From positions 124,001-188,000 of the forward strand of contig JAFXBF010000014.1 of NCBI GenBank assembly GCA_017516745.1: a stretch of DNA of 64,000 nt. The letters are read 5' to 3'. Numbering within the stretch: the first letter of the stretch is position 1; each line of letters begins with the position of its first letter. Both the position numbers and the translations under genes were made by a program. Below, in pieces: positions 49,663 through 60,200 of this stretch. The notes beneath the pieces are model-generated. The model did no database searches, had not been told where the DNA came from, and worked only from the letters and a program-made list of their open reading frames with translations. The DNA is from Clostridia bacterium. Its GTDB lineage: Bacteria > Bacillota > Clostridia > Oscillospirales > Acutalibacteraceae.

Positions 49663-50019
49663 TTATTCGGGTCTGTGTGCGCCGCCGCGCAGACCGTTTT
49701 CGTAAAGAATACCGCAGGAGGTGAACATTTCACGCTTGGTTTTGAGCAGGGGAATTCCGTTTTCCTCGGCAAGGTCAATCATACCGAGGTCGGGGCTTTT
49801 GCCGCGGACAAAAACGATGCACTTCATATCCATCATTTCAGCCGTGCGTACAACCTGCGGATTAACAAGACCCGTCAGCAGTACAGCCTGCTCCTTGACG
49901 TAAGCCAGCACGTCGCTCATCATATCGCTGCCGCAGGCGGAATGAACCTCTCTGTCCAGAAATTCCTCGCCGTAAACCAGCTCGGCATCAAGCACTTTCA
50001 TAATTTCGGAAACCTTCAT
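49663..50019 (-). CDS. DRTGG domain protein (copy 1)
   Basis: A 118-residue DRTGG-like protein: KVLDAELVYGEEFLDREVHSACGSDMMSDVLAYV, then AVLLTGLVNPQVVRTAEMMDMKCIVFVRGK. The N-terminal half matches copy 2 in design but has the GSDMMSDV form of the motif. First gene of the sensory hydrogenase cluster. AAAGGAG ribosome binding site. Confidence 0.85.
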   Translation of the reverse strand: MKVSEIMKVLDAELVYGEEFLDREVHSACGSDMMSDVLAYVKEQAVLLTGLVNPQVVRTAEMMDMKCIVFVRGKSPDLGMIDLAEENGIPLLKTKREMFTSCGILYENGLRGGAHRPE

Positions 50020-50071
50020 AACGGTTTCTCCTTTCGGTAATAGATTTATATGTTGAAATTAAATTGTTTAA

Positions 50072-50419
50072 TTAATACATCTTTTTCATGTTGCCTTTTT
50101 TCCATTCTTTATAGAAGAACTCCATTGAAAAGGCAAATACACCCTTGTTTTTTATAACGGATTTAAGTACTTTTTTACACTCTCTTTTATAATCAAAAAT
50201 TAGCAGGGAAGCAGTCGTGGCAGCAACATAAAAATCCTCATTATAAAGCTGTGCCTTTGCAAGGGTTATGCCTTCTTCGCTGGACATTAGTATACCAATA
50301 TTTTTAATTATAACAGAGTAAGCTTTGTTGACAAGTTTATGATCTTCTCCATGCTCTAAGCCGCTTCCGTAGATATGGCAGGCTTCAATATATTGCTGGA
50401 GTACGGCTTGCAAATCCAT
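50072..50419 (-). CDS. small helical protein, DUF2019-like
   Basis: A 115-residue helical protein (DLQAVLQQYIEACHIYG at the start, then TLAKAQLYNEDFYVAATTASLLIFDY in the centre). It resembles DUF2019-type proteins, some of which are thought to be immunity proteins with HEAT-like helices. That comparison is tentative. The ATG at the QAVLQQ frame is chosen with GAGG upstream; an upstream in-frame start would overlap the permease gene. Confidence 0.55.
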   Translation of the reverse strand: MDLQAVLQQYIEACHIYGSGLEHGEDHKLVNKAYSVIIKNIGILMSSEEGITLAKAQLYNEDFYVAATTASLLIFDYKRECKKVLKSVIKNKGVFAFSMEFFYKEWKKGNMKKMY

Positions 50420-50429
50420 ATTATTATCC

Positions 50430-51275
50430 TCAACAACAATTCTTTTTAGATAACCTTTGCTTGATTTTTCCTGCAATGCTGAACAGCACGAACATAATTG
50501 CGTTTACGGCAACTACGCTTGCGCCTGTCGGCAAATCGAAGCGGTAGGCGGCAACAAAGCCGAGGAAAAAGCCGAGCGTTGATACGACCGCCGAGCAGAG
50601 CACAACGCCTCTGAACGAGCGGAAAAAGCGCATTGCGGTAAGCGACGGGAAAATGAGAAGTGAGGAAATGAGAATTGCACCCATCAGGCGCATACCCACA
50701 ACTATCGTAACAGCAGTCAGCAGAGCTATGACCGTGTTGTAAAACGAAACCCTTGTGCCCGTTGCCTTGGCAAAGCTCTCGTCAAAGGTTACGCTGAAAA
50801 CGGTTTTGTACATCAGCGCATACATCAGTATTACAACGGCGGAAAGAATTATGCTCACCGTCACGTCGCTGCTGTTTACCGCAACGATACTGCCGAACAT
50901 ATAGCTGCCGACATCTATATTCACATTGCCTGCGAGCTTGACCGTCAGCACGCCCACGGCAATGGCTGTGCCCGAAATAAGCGCTATTGCGCTGTCGCCG
51001 TTAATGCGGCTGTTTCGGCTTATGCGAAGCAGAAAATACGCCGCAACGATAACTACGGGTATGGCGATTTTAAGCGGAGCAATTCCTGCCGCCGCCGCAA
51101 CGCAAAGCGCACCGTAGCCGACATGTGAAAGTCCGTCACCAATCATTGAAAAGCGCTTGAGCACAAGCACCGACCCGAGCAACGCCGCACAGAGCGACAC
51201 AAGTATGCCCACCAATAACGGTGTGCGCAAAAACGGATATGAAAATATTTCTGTTATTGCTGTAATGAATGACAT
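50430..51275 (-). CDS. ZnuB/MntB-type metal ABC transporter permease, without visible partners
   Basis: A 281-residue ABC-3 family permease with about eight membrane helices. Typical segments are LLVGILVSLCAALLGSVLVLKRFSMIGDGLSHVG, GSYMFGSIVAVN and RLMGAILISSLLIFPSLTAM. It would form the channel of a zinc or manganese importer. In most genomes the ATPase (ZnuC) and binding protein (ZnuA) genes adjoin it. Here the upstream side is a palindromic repeat and then an unrelated DNA repair gene, and the downstream side is the DUF2019-like gene. Confidence 0.93.
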   Translation of the reverse strand: MSFITAITEIFSYPFLRTPLLVGILVSLCAALLGSVLVLKRFSMIGDGLSHVGYGALCVAAAAGIAPLKIAIPVVIVAAYFLLRISRNSRINGDSAIALISGTAIAVGVLTVKLAGNVNIDVGSYMFGSIVAVNSSDVTVSIILSAVVILMYALMYKTVFSVTFDESFAKATGTRVSFYNTVIALLTAVTIVVGMRLMGAILISSLLIFPSLTAMRFFRSFRGVVLCSAVVSTLGFFLGFVAAYRFDLPTGASVVAVNAIMFVLFSIAGKIKQRLSKKNCC

Positions 51276-51307
51276 TATAAAAGCCTCAGTTATCTGTTGA
51301 GTTAAAA

Positions 51308-51464
51308 CAATTATTATCTTTCAAATACTATCTCTTATCTATCATCTAATCGGTATTTTAAAATCAATGTAAGATAAGAGATATAAAGATAATAAATATG
51401 AGATAGTAGTTTTTTAAAAATTCGGCTGAGGGCGAAGCCCTCCCACAATTTTACACTTTGCACT
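51308..51464. repeat. mosaic palindromic repeat element D
   Basis: This has the core type of element A (TATCTCTTATCTATCATC, GGTATTTTAAAATCA, AAGATAAGAGATATAAAG) followed by the GAGGGCGAAGCCCTC hairpin and TTTTACACTTTGCAC, but lacks the left arm. It fills the gap upstream of the ZnuB-type gene. Confidence 0.75.
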
Positions 51465-51469
51465 CGAGC

Positions 51470-52048
51470 TTAAATCTCGTAAGTTTCAGGACACACTTCC
51501 ATAATCTTCTCTCGAAGCGCAATAAAGTCCTCCAGCGCTTCCGGCTTCTGGTTGGGATTACGAAGCAAGGCTGCCGGGTGAAACGTGCCCATCATAAGGG
51601 TTCCGTTTTTATCGAAGAACTGACCGTGCTGTTTTGTTACCTTGAAATCGGGTGAAATGAGTCTTGTTGCCGAAATTCTGCCAAGGCAGACTATGATTTT
51701 CGGCTTGAGTAGTCTTGTCTGCTCACGAAGCCAGCCGATGCACTCGTTCTGCTCCTCGGGGGAGGGGTCACGGTTTTGCGGCGGACGGCATTTTACCATA
51801 TTTGCAATGTAGATGTTCTTTTTTCTGTCAAGGTCAACTGCGGCAAGGAATTTGTCGAGAAGCTGACCGCCTCTGCCGACAAAGGGCTCACCCTGTAAAT
51901 CCTCGTTTGCGCCTGGGCCTTCGCCAATGAAAAGCACCTTTGCGGTTTCGTTGCCTACGCCGAAAACAAGCTTTGTTCTCGTTGCGGCAAGGGGGCATTT
52001 TGTGCAGCCCATACAGTCGTTTTTAAGCTGTTCCCAATTATCGTACAT
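51470..52048 (-). CDS. uracil-DNA glycosylase, type 4 (iron-sulfur)
   Basis: A 192-residue family 4 uracil-DNA glycosylase, which removes uracil from DNA in base excision repair. Motifs: the N-terminal cluster cysteines [10 protein letters not shown], the active-site region [42 protein letters not shown] with the other cluster ligand(s), and [11 protein letters not shown]. Starts 3 bases after recF. Confidence 0.95.
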   Translation of the reverse strand: MYDNWEQLKNDCMGCTKCPLAATRTKLVFGVGNETAKVLFIGEGPGANEDLQGEPFVGRGGQLLDKFLAAVDLDRKKNIYIANMVKCRPPQNRDPSPEEQNECIGWLREQTRLLKPKIIVCLGRISATRLISPDFKVTKQHGQFFDKNGTLMMGTFHPAALLRNPNQKPEALEDFIALREKIMEVCPETYEI

Positions 52049-52051
52049 AAT

Positions 52052-53146
52052 TTATTTCTCCAACTGTTCAAGTCGTTCTACTTTAACATTTAAGCCTTCC
52101 ATGTGGACAAGGTTTTCCTCGTCACAGCAGGTGATGAAAACCTGCCTGTTCTGCAGGCGGCTGACAACGTATTTCTGCCTTAACGGATCAAGCTCGCTGA
52201 AAACATCGTCCAGCAGAATTACGGGCTCTTCACCCGTGGCTTTTGCGATTAAATCCGCTTCCGCTAATTTGAGCGAAAGTGCGGCACTTCTCTGCTGACC
52301 CTGCGAGCCGAAATTACGGGCGCTTTTGCCCGAAAGCTCAATTGAAAACTCTTCTCTGTGTGCGCCTACGCTTGTAACGCAGCGTTCAACGTCGCTCTCA
52401 CGCTTTTCACGCAGAGCGTTGATAAGGCTTTCGTATATCTCTTGTCGCCCCTGCGCCTTTTCACGGGTGTACTCCTTGTAGCGCAGGGCAAGTGCTTCCT
52501 TGCCAGAGGAAATTTCATCGTAGGCAGGGCAGGCAAACTCCTTCAGGCTTTCAAGGCAGCGCATACGGCTGTCGATTATAACCGCACCCTTCTGCGCAAG
52601 CTCCTCGTCCCATATATCGAGCATTGCAAGGAAAGAAGGGTTATCTCTTGCCGCACGGAGTGTGGCGTTGCGCTGGGCTAAAATCTTGTTGTATTCAAGT
52701 AAGTTTTTTGCGTAATTAGGCTTCAACTGGCTCAAGGCAATGTCAAGAAATTTGCGTCTTTCCTCGGGGCCTTCCTTGACAATGGACAGGTGAAGCGGAG
52801 TAAACGCAACGCAGGTGAATTCGCCGTTCATTTTCCTGCCCGAGGGCAGAGAAATGCCGTTAAGCTCTGCGTGGCGCTTCTCATCAACCGTTATAACGGC
52901 GTTTTTGACACGGTTGCCCGAATAAAATTCCATTTCAAGCCGTGCCTGCTGTGTGTCGAAACGCACAACGTCCTTATCCTTCAGGCTTCTGAAGCTGCGG
53001 CAGCCCGTGAAAAGCCATATACTCTCTATTAAGTTTGTTTTTCCCAGGCCGTTTTCGCCGCAGATTATGTTCACACCCTCGCCCGGGGTATAATCCAGCC
53101 GGGCAAGGTTGCGGTAATCATAGGCTTTAAGGTTAAGAACTCTCAT
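52052..53146 (-). CDS. recF: DNA replication and repair protein RecF
   Basis: A 364-residue SMC-like ATPase of recombinational gap repair that helps load RecA with RecO and RecR. Walker A is [15 protein letters not shown] (about residue 29), the signature-type region [20 protein letters not shown] and Walker [13 protein letters not shown]. The length is normal. It is not beside dnaA/dnaN as in many Firmicutes; instead it follows the acyltransferase-like gene by 11 bases. Confidence 0.96.
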   Translation of the reverse strand: MRVLNLKAYDYRNLARLDYTPGEGVNIICGENGLGKTNLIESIWLFTGCRSFRSLKDKDVVRFDTQQARLEMEFYSGNRVKNAVITVDEKRHAELNGISLPSGRKMNGEFTCVAFTPLHLSIVKEGPEERRKFLDIALSQLKPNYAKNLLEYNKILAQRNATLRAARDNPSFLAMLDIWDEELAQKGAVIIDSRMRCLESLKEFACPAYDEISSGKEALALRYKEYTREKAQGRQEIYESLINALREKRESDVERCVTSVGAHREEFSIELSGKSARNFGSQGQQRSAALSLKLAEADLIAKATGEEPVILLDDVFSELDPLRQKYVVSRLQNRQVFITCCDEENLVHMEGLNVKVERLEQLEK

Positions 53147-53157
53147 TTAATCTTCGA

Positions 53158-54081
53158 TTATCTTACGATGTGGTCTTTGTCAAACAGAATTACGCCGAAG
53201 CCGTGGCCTGTTTTGCCGCCTGCCTCAACATATTCTGCAAAGGCACGGCGCATCGAGGTATCTCTCGGCCACTGCTCGACAGGCAGGTCGGAGAAGCGGT
53301 CGAAAATTCTCCAGCCGTCGTTGAATTCTTCCTTCTCGCCCTGCTCAAGCAGCTCAAAATCACGGATGAATTTTGCCGTGTTGCTGTTTTCGGGCAGGAA
53401 TGTGAGGTACTTGTCGTAAAGCAGCCATGAGCCGCAGCCGAAAAGCACGGGGCCGCCGCCAAATTCATCCTTGAAGAATTCATAAGCCTGGCGGTAGGAA
53501 TCGAAACGGATTTCGTCTGTAAGCGGAACGCCTGAGGACGGAATGTGGAAGTTGACATATTTATCACCTGTGTGTACAACGTGGCCGCTTGAAAGCACTT
53601 TTCCGTCATGTTTTTCATCAAGTTCACGCAGTTCAAACTGGAAGCGACCAAGGGCAAAACGGTCAACCTCGTACTGGCCGTGGAACCAGCCGCCGACGAA
53701 GGTACCCCAGCAGTTTTCGCAGTTGCGGCACTCGATAAGCTTGTACTTGAGGTCGCACATATGGTCGTAGTACATCTTGTCGGAAAGACCCTTTTCACGG
53801 TAACGGTTGAGAAGCTCCTCACTGCAGCAAAGCAGGAAAACCATGTGCATTGTCTGCTCGGGCTTGCCCATTTTCTTTGCAAGCTCGGTTACTCTGTCGA
53901 GCTTTTCGCCCAGCTCGTTTGCCTTGGGGAACATATAGTCCTCGTAAATCTTGTCGAACTCGTCGCCCCACTCCTTGTTTTCATCAAGGAGCTTGAACAT
54001 TTTGATAAAACAGTCCTGTGCCTCCTGCGGAAAGCCGATTTTCTGCATAACGTCTCTGGTGTGTTCTGAATTGTGAAGCAT
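53158..54081 (-). CDS. acyltransferase-like protein (possible NAT_N/GNAT_C architecture)
   Basis: A 307-residue soluble protein. The N-terminal half is helical and contains a cysteine/tryptophan-rich segment (ECRNCENCWGTFVGGWFHGQYEVDRFALGRFQFE is broken here as ECRNCENCW and FALGRFQFEL). The C-terminal half contains VNFHIPSSGVPLTDEIRFDSY and FLPENSNTAKFIRDFELL. These patterns resemble a group of clostridial proteins annotated as acyltransferase domain proteins. The reaction is unknown and no clear acetyl-CoA loop can be pointed out. Confidence 0.55.
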   Translation of the reverse strand: MLHNSEHTRDVMQKIGFPQEAQDCFIKMFKLLDENKEWGDEFDKIYEDYMFPKANELGEKLDRVTELAKKMGKPEQTMHMVFLLCCSEELLNRYREKGLSDKMYYDHMCDLKYKLIECRNCENCWGTFVGGWFHGQYEVDRFALGRFQFELRELDEKHDGKVLSSGHVVHTGDKYVNFHIPSSGVPLTDEIRFDSYRQAYEFFKDEFGGGPVLFGCGSWLLYDKYLTFLPENSNTAKFIRDFELLEQGEKEEFNDGWRIFDRFSDLPVEQWPRDTSMRRAFAEYVEAGGKTGHGFGVILFDKDHIVR

Positions 54082-54153
54082 GGTTGTTACGTCCTTTCAA
54101 TTAATGAATTTATGTTATTCGGATTACAGTTCAGTATGGGAATAAATTGTTGT

Positions 54154-54325
54154 GAATGAATAATGAATAGTGAATAATGAAAAATGAATAATTGATGGCG
54201 GGACACCCGCACCCGAATTATATAATATGGGTAAGGGCGTAGCCCATCCTTTATTATTCATTATTCATCAGCGTATGCGACTTCATTATTCATTTTTCAT
54301 TTACAGTTTGTCGCCGACAAACTGT
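54154..54325. repeat. mosaic palindromic repeat element E
   Basis: Arms are GAATGAATAATGAATAGTG-type repeats instead of TGCAAAG-type. Inside are the hairpins GGCGGGACACCCGC and GGGTAAGGGCGTAGCCCATCC, then CATTATTCATTTTTCATTT in the other sense, closed by the palindrome ACAGTTTGTCGCCGACAAACTGT (54303-54325), which reaches the GH127 stop codon and may act as its hairpin end. Confidence 0.75.
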
Positions 54326-56130
54326 TATTTCCTTGTCAGCCAAATAAGCATATCCGTTTCCCCTCTGTTTGCGTATGCGTAGTAGGGGATGAGCTTTATT
54401 TTCTGCTCAACGAAATTCTCGTCATAATCATAATAAAGCTCGTCGCTTGCAGGGCGGATATAGCCGTCAAGCTCAATTGCGCTAACGCCGTATTCGGGTG
54501 CATCAACAAGTGTTGCGCCGTTTTTCGGTTCAACATAAAGGCCCTTGAGCGGAAGGGGATTGTCAACACCCTCGGCGCAGTAAACAACGGGGCCTCTCTG
54601 CACAGCAACTCTGCCGCAGCACTGGCGCACCTGCGGATTTGCCTGAACAAAGCGTACGGGCATATCGAGCGTGTATTCAATAACCTCGCCGTCGGTTACG
54701 TCAACGTAGATAAAGCCGTCGTCCTTAAGCACGGCGTTTTTGCCGCCGTTGAGAGTGTAATTTCTGCACCATACGGGCAGACGCAGAGCAAGCGTGAAAC
54801 TGCCTGAGCAGGTGATTTTCATCTTACCGTTTTCGGGGTAAAGGGTTTCAACGCTGATTGCCTTGCTTTCGCCCTTGAATTCACCGTTCATAAAATGGTG
54901 AAGCCAGAGTGTGTTATCACTCTCGGAGCAGGCAAATTCGCCTATGTTTGCAATAAGCCTTGTAACGTTGGGCGGACAGCATGAGCAGTCAAACACCTCA
55001 AGCCTCTGTGTTATCGGGTAAAAAGGCTTGTGTCTGCCGTCCTTGGGATTGCTGATACCGATGAGGTCTACCTCAATTGAGTTATCGTAGAAGAAACCCT
55101 TGCCGTCCAGCGACAAACCGCAGAGGAAGCCGTTGTAAAGTGCAAGCTCAGCCGCATCGTCGTACTTCCTGTCGGGTTTGATGGCACTCATTCGCTGCGC
55201 AAAAAGAATGTAGCCGATGTCGGCGCAGGTTTCACAGTAGGAGGAGGTTTCGGGCAAATCGTAATCGCCCAAAAATGCTTCGCCGACACAGGTCTGACCC
55301 AGGCCGCCCGTAATGTACATTTTTTTCTTTGCCATACTGTCAAAGAGCTTGTCAGCGGCGGCAAAAAGCGTTTCGTCGCCGTATTCTGCGGCAAGGTCTG
55401 CCATACCGCTGTAAAGATAAACTGCACGCACGCTGTGGCCGACTGCCTCGTCCTGCTCTCGCACGGGCTTGTGTGCCTGGGTGTAGGTATCTTCTTCCTG
55501 ACCCCTTACATCCACAAAATACTTGCTAAGCTCAAGATATCTCTTTTCGCCCGTGGCGTGGTAGAGCTTTACGAGAGCAAGCTCAATTTCCTCGTGGCCG
55601 GGTGAGTCAAACTCCGCCCACTTATCTGTCACAAACGCCTTCTCAATCATATCCGCATAGTCACACATAATTCTTAGGAATTTATCCTTGCCTGTGGCGT
55701 TATAGTATGCAACTGCAGCCTCCATAAGGTGGCCGGCGCAGTAAAGCTCGTGGTTGTATCTTGCTGTAAAGCGGTCGTCGGGCTCAAAAAGCGTGTAGCA
55801 GATGTTGAAATAGCCGTCGTCCCAGCGGTTTTTGTCTATCAGGTCAACCGTTTCGTCAATAATTTTTTCAAGCCCGGCATCGGGAGTTTTTGCAATTATG
55901 TACGCCGCACTTTCAAGCCACTTTGCAACGTCCGAATCCCAGAAGATGTGCGGCTTGTTGGGCTCACCCTGCTTCCAGTTGAGCTTGAAGGCTTCAAATC
56001 TGCCTGTTTCGGCAAAGCGGTCGTAAACGCTGTGAATGGTAACCTCACGGTTGAGCTTTTGCTTGTCTGCCCAGAAGCCGCCCGTGATTTCGGTGTTCTT
56101 AAGAGGGATGATTTTACTGATTTGTTTCAT
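54325..56130 (-). CDS. GH127-family beta-L-arabinofuranosidase-like protein
   Basis: A 601-residue glycoside hydrolase of the GH127 (DUF1680) family, an (alpha/alpha)6 barrel. Recognisable family blocks are GGFWADKQKLNREVTIHSVYD, HELYCAGHLMEAAVAYYNATG, SPGHEEIELALVKLYHATG, YCETCADIGYILF with the catalytic Glu/Cys region, and CSCCPPNVTRLIANIG with zinc-binding cysteines. Founding members release beta-L-arabinofuranose. No signal peptide, so it should act on imported oligosaccharides. Its start overlaps the end of the GT2 gene by 17 bases. Confidence 0.93.
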   Translation of the reverse strand: MKQISKIIPLKNTEITGGFWADKQKLNREVTIHSVYDRFAETGRFEAFKLNWKQGEPNKPHIFWDSDVAKWLESAAYIIAKTPDAGLEKIIDETVDLIDKNRWDDGYFNICYTLFEPDDRFTARYNHELYCAGHLMEAAVAYYNATGKDKFLRIMCDYADMIEKAFVTDKWAEFDSPGHEEIELALVKLYHATGEKRYLELSKYFVDVRGQEEDTYTQAHKPVREQDEAVGHSVRAVYLYSGMADLAAEYGDETLFAAADKLFDSMAKKKMYITGGLGQTCVGEAFLGDYDLPETSSYCETCADIGYILFAQRMSAIKPDRKYDDAAELALYNGFLCGLSLDGKGFFYDNSIEVDLIGISNPKDGRHKPFYPITQRLEVFDCSCCPPNVTRLIANIGEFACSESDNTLWLHHFMNGEFKGESKAISVETLYPENGKMKITCSGSFTLALRLPVWCRNYTLNGGKNAVLKDDGFIYVDVTDGEVIEYTLDMPVRFVQANPQVRQCCGRVAVQRGPVVYCAEGVDNPLPLKGLYVEPKNGATLVDAPEYGVSAIELDGYIRPASDELYYDYDENFVEQKIKLIPYYAYANRGETDMLIWLTRK

Positions 56131-57079
56131 GCTTTTTATCCTCTTTCTTTTTATTAGTTTCTCTGACTACATATATCGGTCTTTTTTTGACCTCCATATA
56201 GGTTTTGGCGAGATATTGGCCTATTACGCCCATACAGAAAAGCTGGATGCCGCCAATGAAGCAGATAAAGCACACGAGAGATGCCCAGCCCTGCACGGGG
56301 TCATCGAAAAACAGCCTTCGGATGAAAACGACTGCAACGCCGACAAAGGACATAACGGTGAAGAATATGCCTATCCACGAGGCGATGTTCAGCGGAGTCT
56401 GCGAAAAATTGATTATGCCCTCAAGCGAATATTTGAACAGCTTCCAGAAGCTCCACTTTGTTTCGCCTGCGGCACGTTCAACATTCTGAAACGGCAGCCA
56501 GTAGGTTTTAAAGCCTATCCAGCCGAAAATACCCTTTGAAAAGCGGTTGTACTCGCACATATTGACGATTGCTTCAACCATATCTCTTTTCATCAGGCGG
56601 AAATCCCTTGCGCCGTCAACAATGTCGGCATCGGAAATTCTGTTGATGATTTTGTAGAACATACGGGCGAAGATTGAGCGGATTTTCGGCTCACCTTCAC
56701 GGGTTACCCTGCGTGTTGCAACGGAATCGTAGCCGTCTTCCTTGATTATGCGCAGCATCTCGGGCAGAAGCGAAGGCGGATCCTGCAAATCGGCATCCAT
56801 AACGGCTACGTAGTCGCCGTCTGCCTCACAGAAGCCTGCGTACATTGCCGCCTCCTTGCCGAAGTTACGGGAAAAGGAAATGTATTTTACTCTTTCGTCT
56901 TCAAGAGAATAGCTTTTGATTATTTCGAGTGTTTTGTCCTTTGAGCCGTCATCGACAAAAAGGAACTCAAAGCTGTTGTCTTCCATCTTTTCCGCCACGG
57001 AGCAAAGCTCTTTGTAAAGCAGGGGCAGAACTTCCTCTTCGTTGTAGCAGGGGATAATCAGGCTTAGCTTTTCTTTCAT
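56114..57079 (-). CDS. GT2 glycosyltransferase with C-terminal membrane helices (GtrB/DpmA-like)
   Basis: A 321-residue GT-A enzyme: SLIIPCYNEEEVLPLLYKEL, VDDGSKDKT, VMDADLQDPPSLLPEML (DxD) and then two membrane helices near the C-terminus (IASWIGIFFTVMSFVGVAVVFI and GWASLVCFICFIGGIQLF). Such enzymes transfer a sugar to polyprenyl phosphate. The ATG just before KEKLSLIIP is chosen; longer readings run through the divergent promoter region and into the GH106-like gene. Its transcript also includes GH127. Confidence 0.92.
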   Translation of the reverse strand: MKEKLSLIIPCYNEEEVLPLLYKELCSVAEKMEDNSFEFLFVDDGSKDKTLEIIKSYSLEDERVKYISFSRNFGKEAAMYAGFCEADGDYVAVMDADLQDPPSLLPEMLRIIKEDGYDSVATRRVTREGEPKIRSIFARMFYKIINRISDADIVDGARDFRLMKRDMVEAIVNMCEYNRFSKGIFGWIGFKTYWLPFQNVERAAGETKWSFWKLFKYSLEGIINFSQTPLNIASWIGIFFTVMSFVGVAVVFIRRLFFDDPVQGWASLVCFICFIGGIQLFCMGVIGQYLAKTYMEVKKRPIYVVRETNKKKEDKKHETNQ

Positions 57080-57134
57080 TCTTTTCACTTCCCTTTTAAA
57101 ACCGTATTTGTGGTAAAAATTAACAAAAATATGA

Positions 57135-57163
57135 TTGACTTTTATCTCATAATACCCTAATAT
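57135..57163 (+). promoter_or_regulatory. candidate promoter of the GH106-like gene
   Basis: TTGACT at 57135-57140, 17-base spacer, TAATAT at 57158-57163, in an AT-rich divergent intergenic region. Confidence 0.55.
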
Positions 57164-57238
57164 AACTATATACACTTTTAAAGTATAAAATAATATATTG
57201 CATTTGTCAATGAATATTATTAACAGGAGGCGTAATTT

Positions 57239-60200
57239 ATGCTGTATAAAAAGAACTCCAAGCCCTTGACGGCTGAACTGTTCGCAAACCCCACCAGTGA
57301 GTACAGAGCCACCCCCTTCTGGGCGTGGAACTGCGAGCTCAATCAGGAGCTTCTCGACAAGGAAATCGGTTATATGCAGGATATGGGCTTTGGCGGCTTT
57401 CACATGCACGTTCGTGTCGGTATGTCCACCGAATACCTTTCCGATGCCTTTATGGATTTAATCAAGGGCAGCGTCGAAACCGCCAAGGATAAAAAGATGC
57501 TTGCCTGGCTTTACGACGAGGATAAGTGGCCTTCGGGCTTTGCGGGCGGTCTTGTTACAAAGAAAAAGGAAAACAGAGCAAAATACCTTCTCTTTACCCG
57601 TAAGGGCTACGGTGCAGGCACGGGCAGCTCAAATGACAGCTCTGCAAGGGCTGTGCGTGAGGAAAACGGCTATCTGCTTGCCAGATATACGGTTAAACTC
57701 GACAAGAACGGCTGTCTTGAAAGCTACCGCCGCCTTGCAGATGATGAGGAATGTGCGGATTGCTGGTACGCCTACTGCGAAACCCAGGGTGAGAGCGATT
57801 GGTTTAATTTGCAATCTTATGTCGATACTCTTTCTCCCGAGGCAATGAACGAATTTATCAATATTACCCACGAGCGTTATAAGGAGTGCATCGGCGGCGA
57901 TTTCGGCGAGGCTGTGCCTGCAATTTTCACCGATGAGCCTCAGGTTACACGCAAAAAGATGTTCGGCAAGGCAATAGGCGACAGAGATGCCTTCCTGCCC
58001 TACACAACGGATTTTGCCGATACATATAAAGAGATGTACGGCGAGGAGCTTTTTGATAAATTGCCCGAGCTTTTCTGGGAGCTTCCCGACGGTAAGGTTT
58101 CCGTAACACGCTATCACTACCACGACCATGTTGCCGAGCGATTTGCGGTTGCCTTTGCGGATAATATCGGCTCCTGGTGCGAGAAAAACGGCATTATGCT
58201 AACAGGTCATATGATGGAAGAGTCTTCGCTCGAAGCGCAGAATGCCGCAGTCGGTGACTGTATGCGCTCATACAGAGGCTTCCAGCTTCCCGGTATAGAT
58301 ATGCTCTGCGACTGGCGTGAATTTACAACCGCCAAGCAGTGCCAGTCTGCCGTTCATCAGTACGGCAGAGAGGGTATGCTCAGCGAGCTTTACGGCGTAA
58401 CCGGCTGGGACTTCACGTTCCGAGGCCATAAGCTTCAGGGCGACTGGCAGGCAGCACTCGGTGTAAGTGTGCGTGTGCCGCACCTTTATTGGGTATCGAT
58501 GAAGGGCGAGGCAAAGCGTGACTATCCTGCCTGTATCGGTCATCAGTCACCGTGGTATAAGGAATACCCCTATATTGAAGACCACTTTGCAAGAGTGAAT
58601 GCAGCTATCACAAGGGGCAGACCCGTAGTGCGTGTCGGCGTAATTCACCCGATTGAAAGCTATTGGCTGCGCTTTGGCCCCGAGGAGCAGACTGCCGCAA
58701 TCCGTGACGAGATGAACGAGCAGTTTATGCAGCTTGCAGACTGGCTTCTTTTCAACCTTATCGATTTCAACTACATCTGCGAAGCCAACCTTCCTGCCCA
58801 GGCAGACGGCACAAGAGTGGGTCAGATGCAGTACGATACAATTATTGTTCCCAATCTTCTTACTATCCGTTCATCAACCCTTAAATTCCTTGAGAGATTT
58901 AAGGCAAACGGCGGCAAGGTTATTTTTGCAGGCAGTCAGCCTGGTTATGTTGATGCACTTGAAAGTGACGAAGCAAAGAAATTCGCCGCAGACTCAACGG
59001 TTATAGGCTGGTCAAAGGGTCAGCTTCTCAATGCACTCGAACCTAACCGTGAAATAGACCTTCGTGACGACGGCGGAGAGAGAACGAGAAACCATATGTA
59101 TCAGTTGCGTGACGAAAACGGCACACGCTGGCTGTTTGTTGCGCCCGTTGACCATACGGACGACTACTATGCCTGCTACAGTGAAGATTTTACCCTTATT
59201 CTCAAGGGCGAGTATGCACCCGAGCTCTGGAACACAATGGACGGCTCGGTAAAACCGCTTGCGGCAGAGTATAAGTACGGCAATACATATATTGATTTTG
59301 AGCTTTATCCGCAGGACAGCCTGCTTCTTAAGCTCGTGCCCGGCAAGTCCGACATTGCTCCCGAAAAGAAGAAGGAGAGAACCGTTGTCGGTCTGCTTCC
59401 CGAAAGGGGAGAAATTGAGCTTGCAGAGCCCAATGTTGTTGTGCTTGATATGCCCGAATACAGCCTTAACGGCGGTGAGTGGAGAAAGAACGAGGAGATT
59501 CTCCGCATCTGCGACACTCTTAAAGCGGAGCTCAAGATGGAGAACGCCATTGCAGGCGGTGCACAGCCGTGGCTGTTCGGCGTTGAAAAGGAAACCGAAA
59601 CGGTTGACCTTAAATATACCGTTTATTCAGATGTTGAGGTTGACTGTGTCAGCTTCGCACTTGAGGATATGGACAAGAGCACCCTTACCTTCAACGGCAA
59701 GGCTGTTGATATGGTCAGCACAGGCAAATATGTTGACGATTCAATTGATATCGTTAAGCTCGGCAAGCTCGAAAAGGGTGAAAACGTCATCGTCCTCAGC
59801 CGTTCCTTCGGCAAGGTTTCAACGCTTGAAAGCTGCTTCCTTCTCGGCGATTTCGGCGTAGAGCTCAAGGGCAGGTCAATAAAGGTAACTGAGCCCGTGC
59901 GTGAGCTCGAATTCGGTGACTGGACACGTCAGGGTCTCCCCTTCTACGGCGGCAATGTTACCTACAAGCTGAAAGTACAGGGCGGCGACGATAACCTGAG
60001 CGTTATGATTCCGCACTTCTCACAGCCTGTATGTACCGTTTCGGTTGACGGCAAGAGAATGGGCACAATTGCTCTTTCTCCCTACAGCGCACCCCTGGGT
60101 AAGCTCGGTGAGGGTGAGCACACGGTTGAAATCACAGCCTTCGGTAACCGCTACAACACCTTCGGTGCACTGCATATGTACGATGATGCAGCACGCTGGT

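Noticed and set aside
56114-57409. Longer GT2 protein beginning at 57409
   Set aside because: It would run through the divergent promoter and into the GH106-like gene. The GT-A domain starts right at the ATG at 57079, which has a ribosome binding site.
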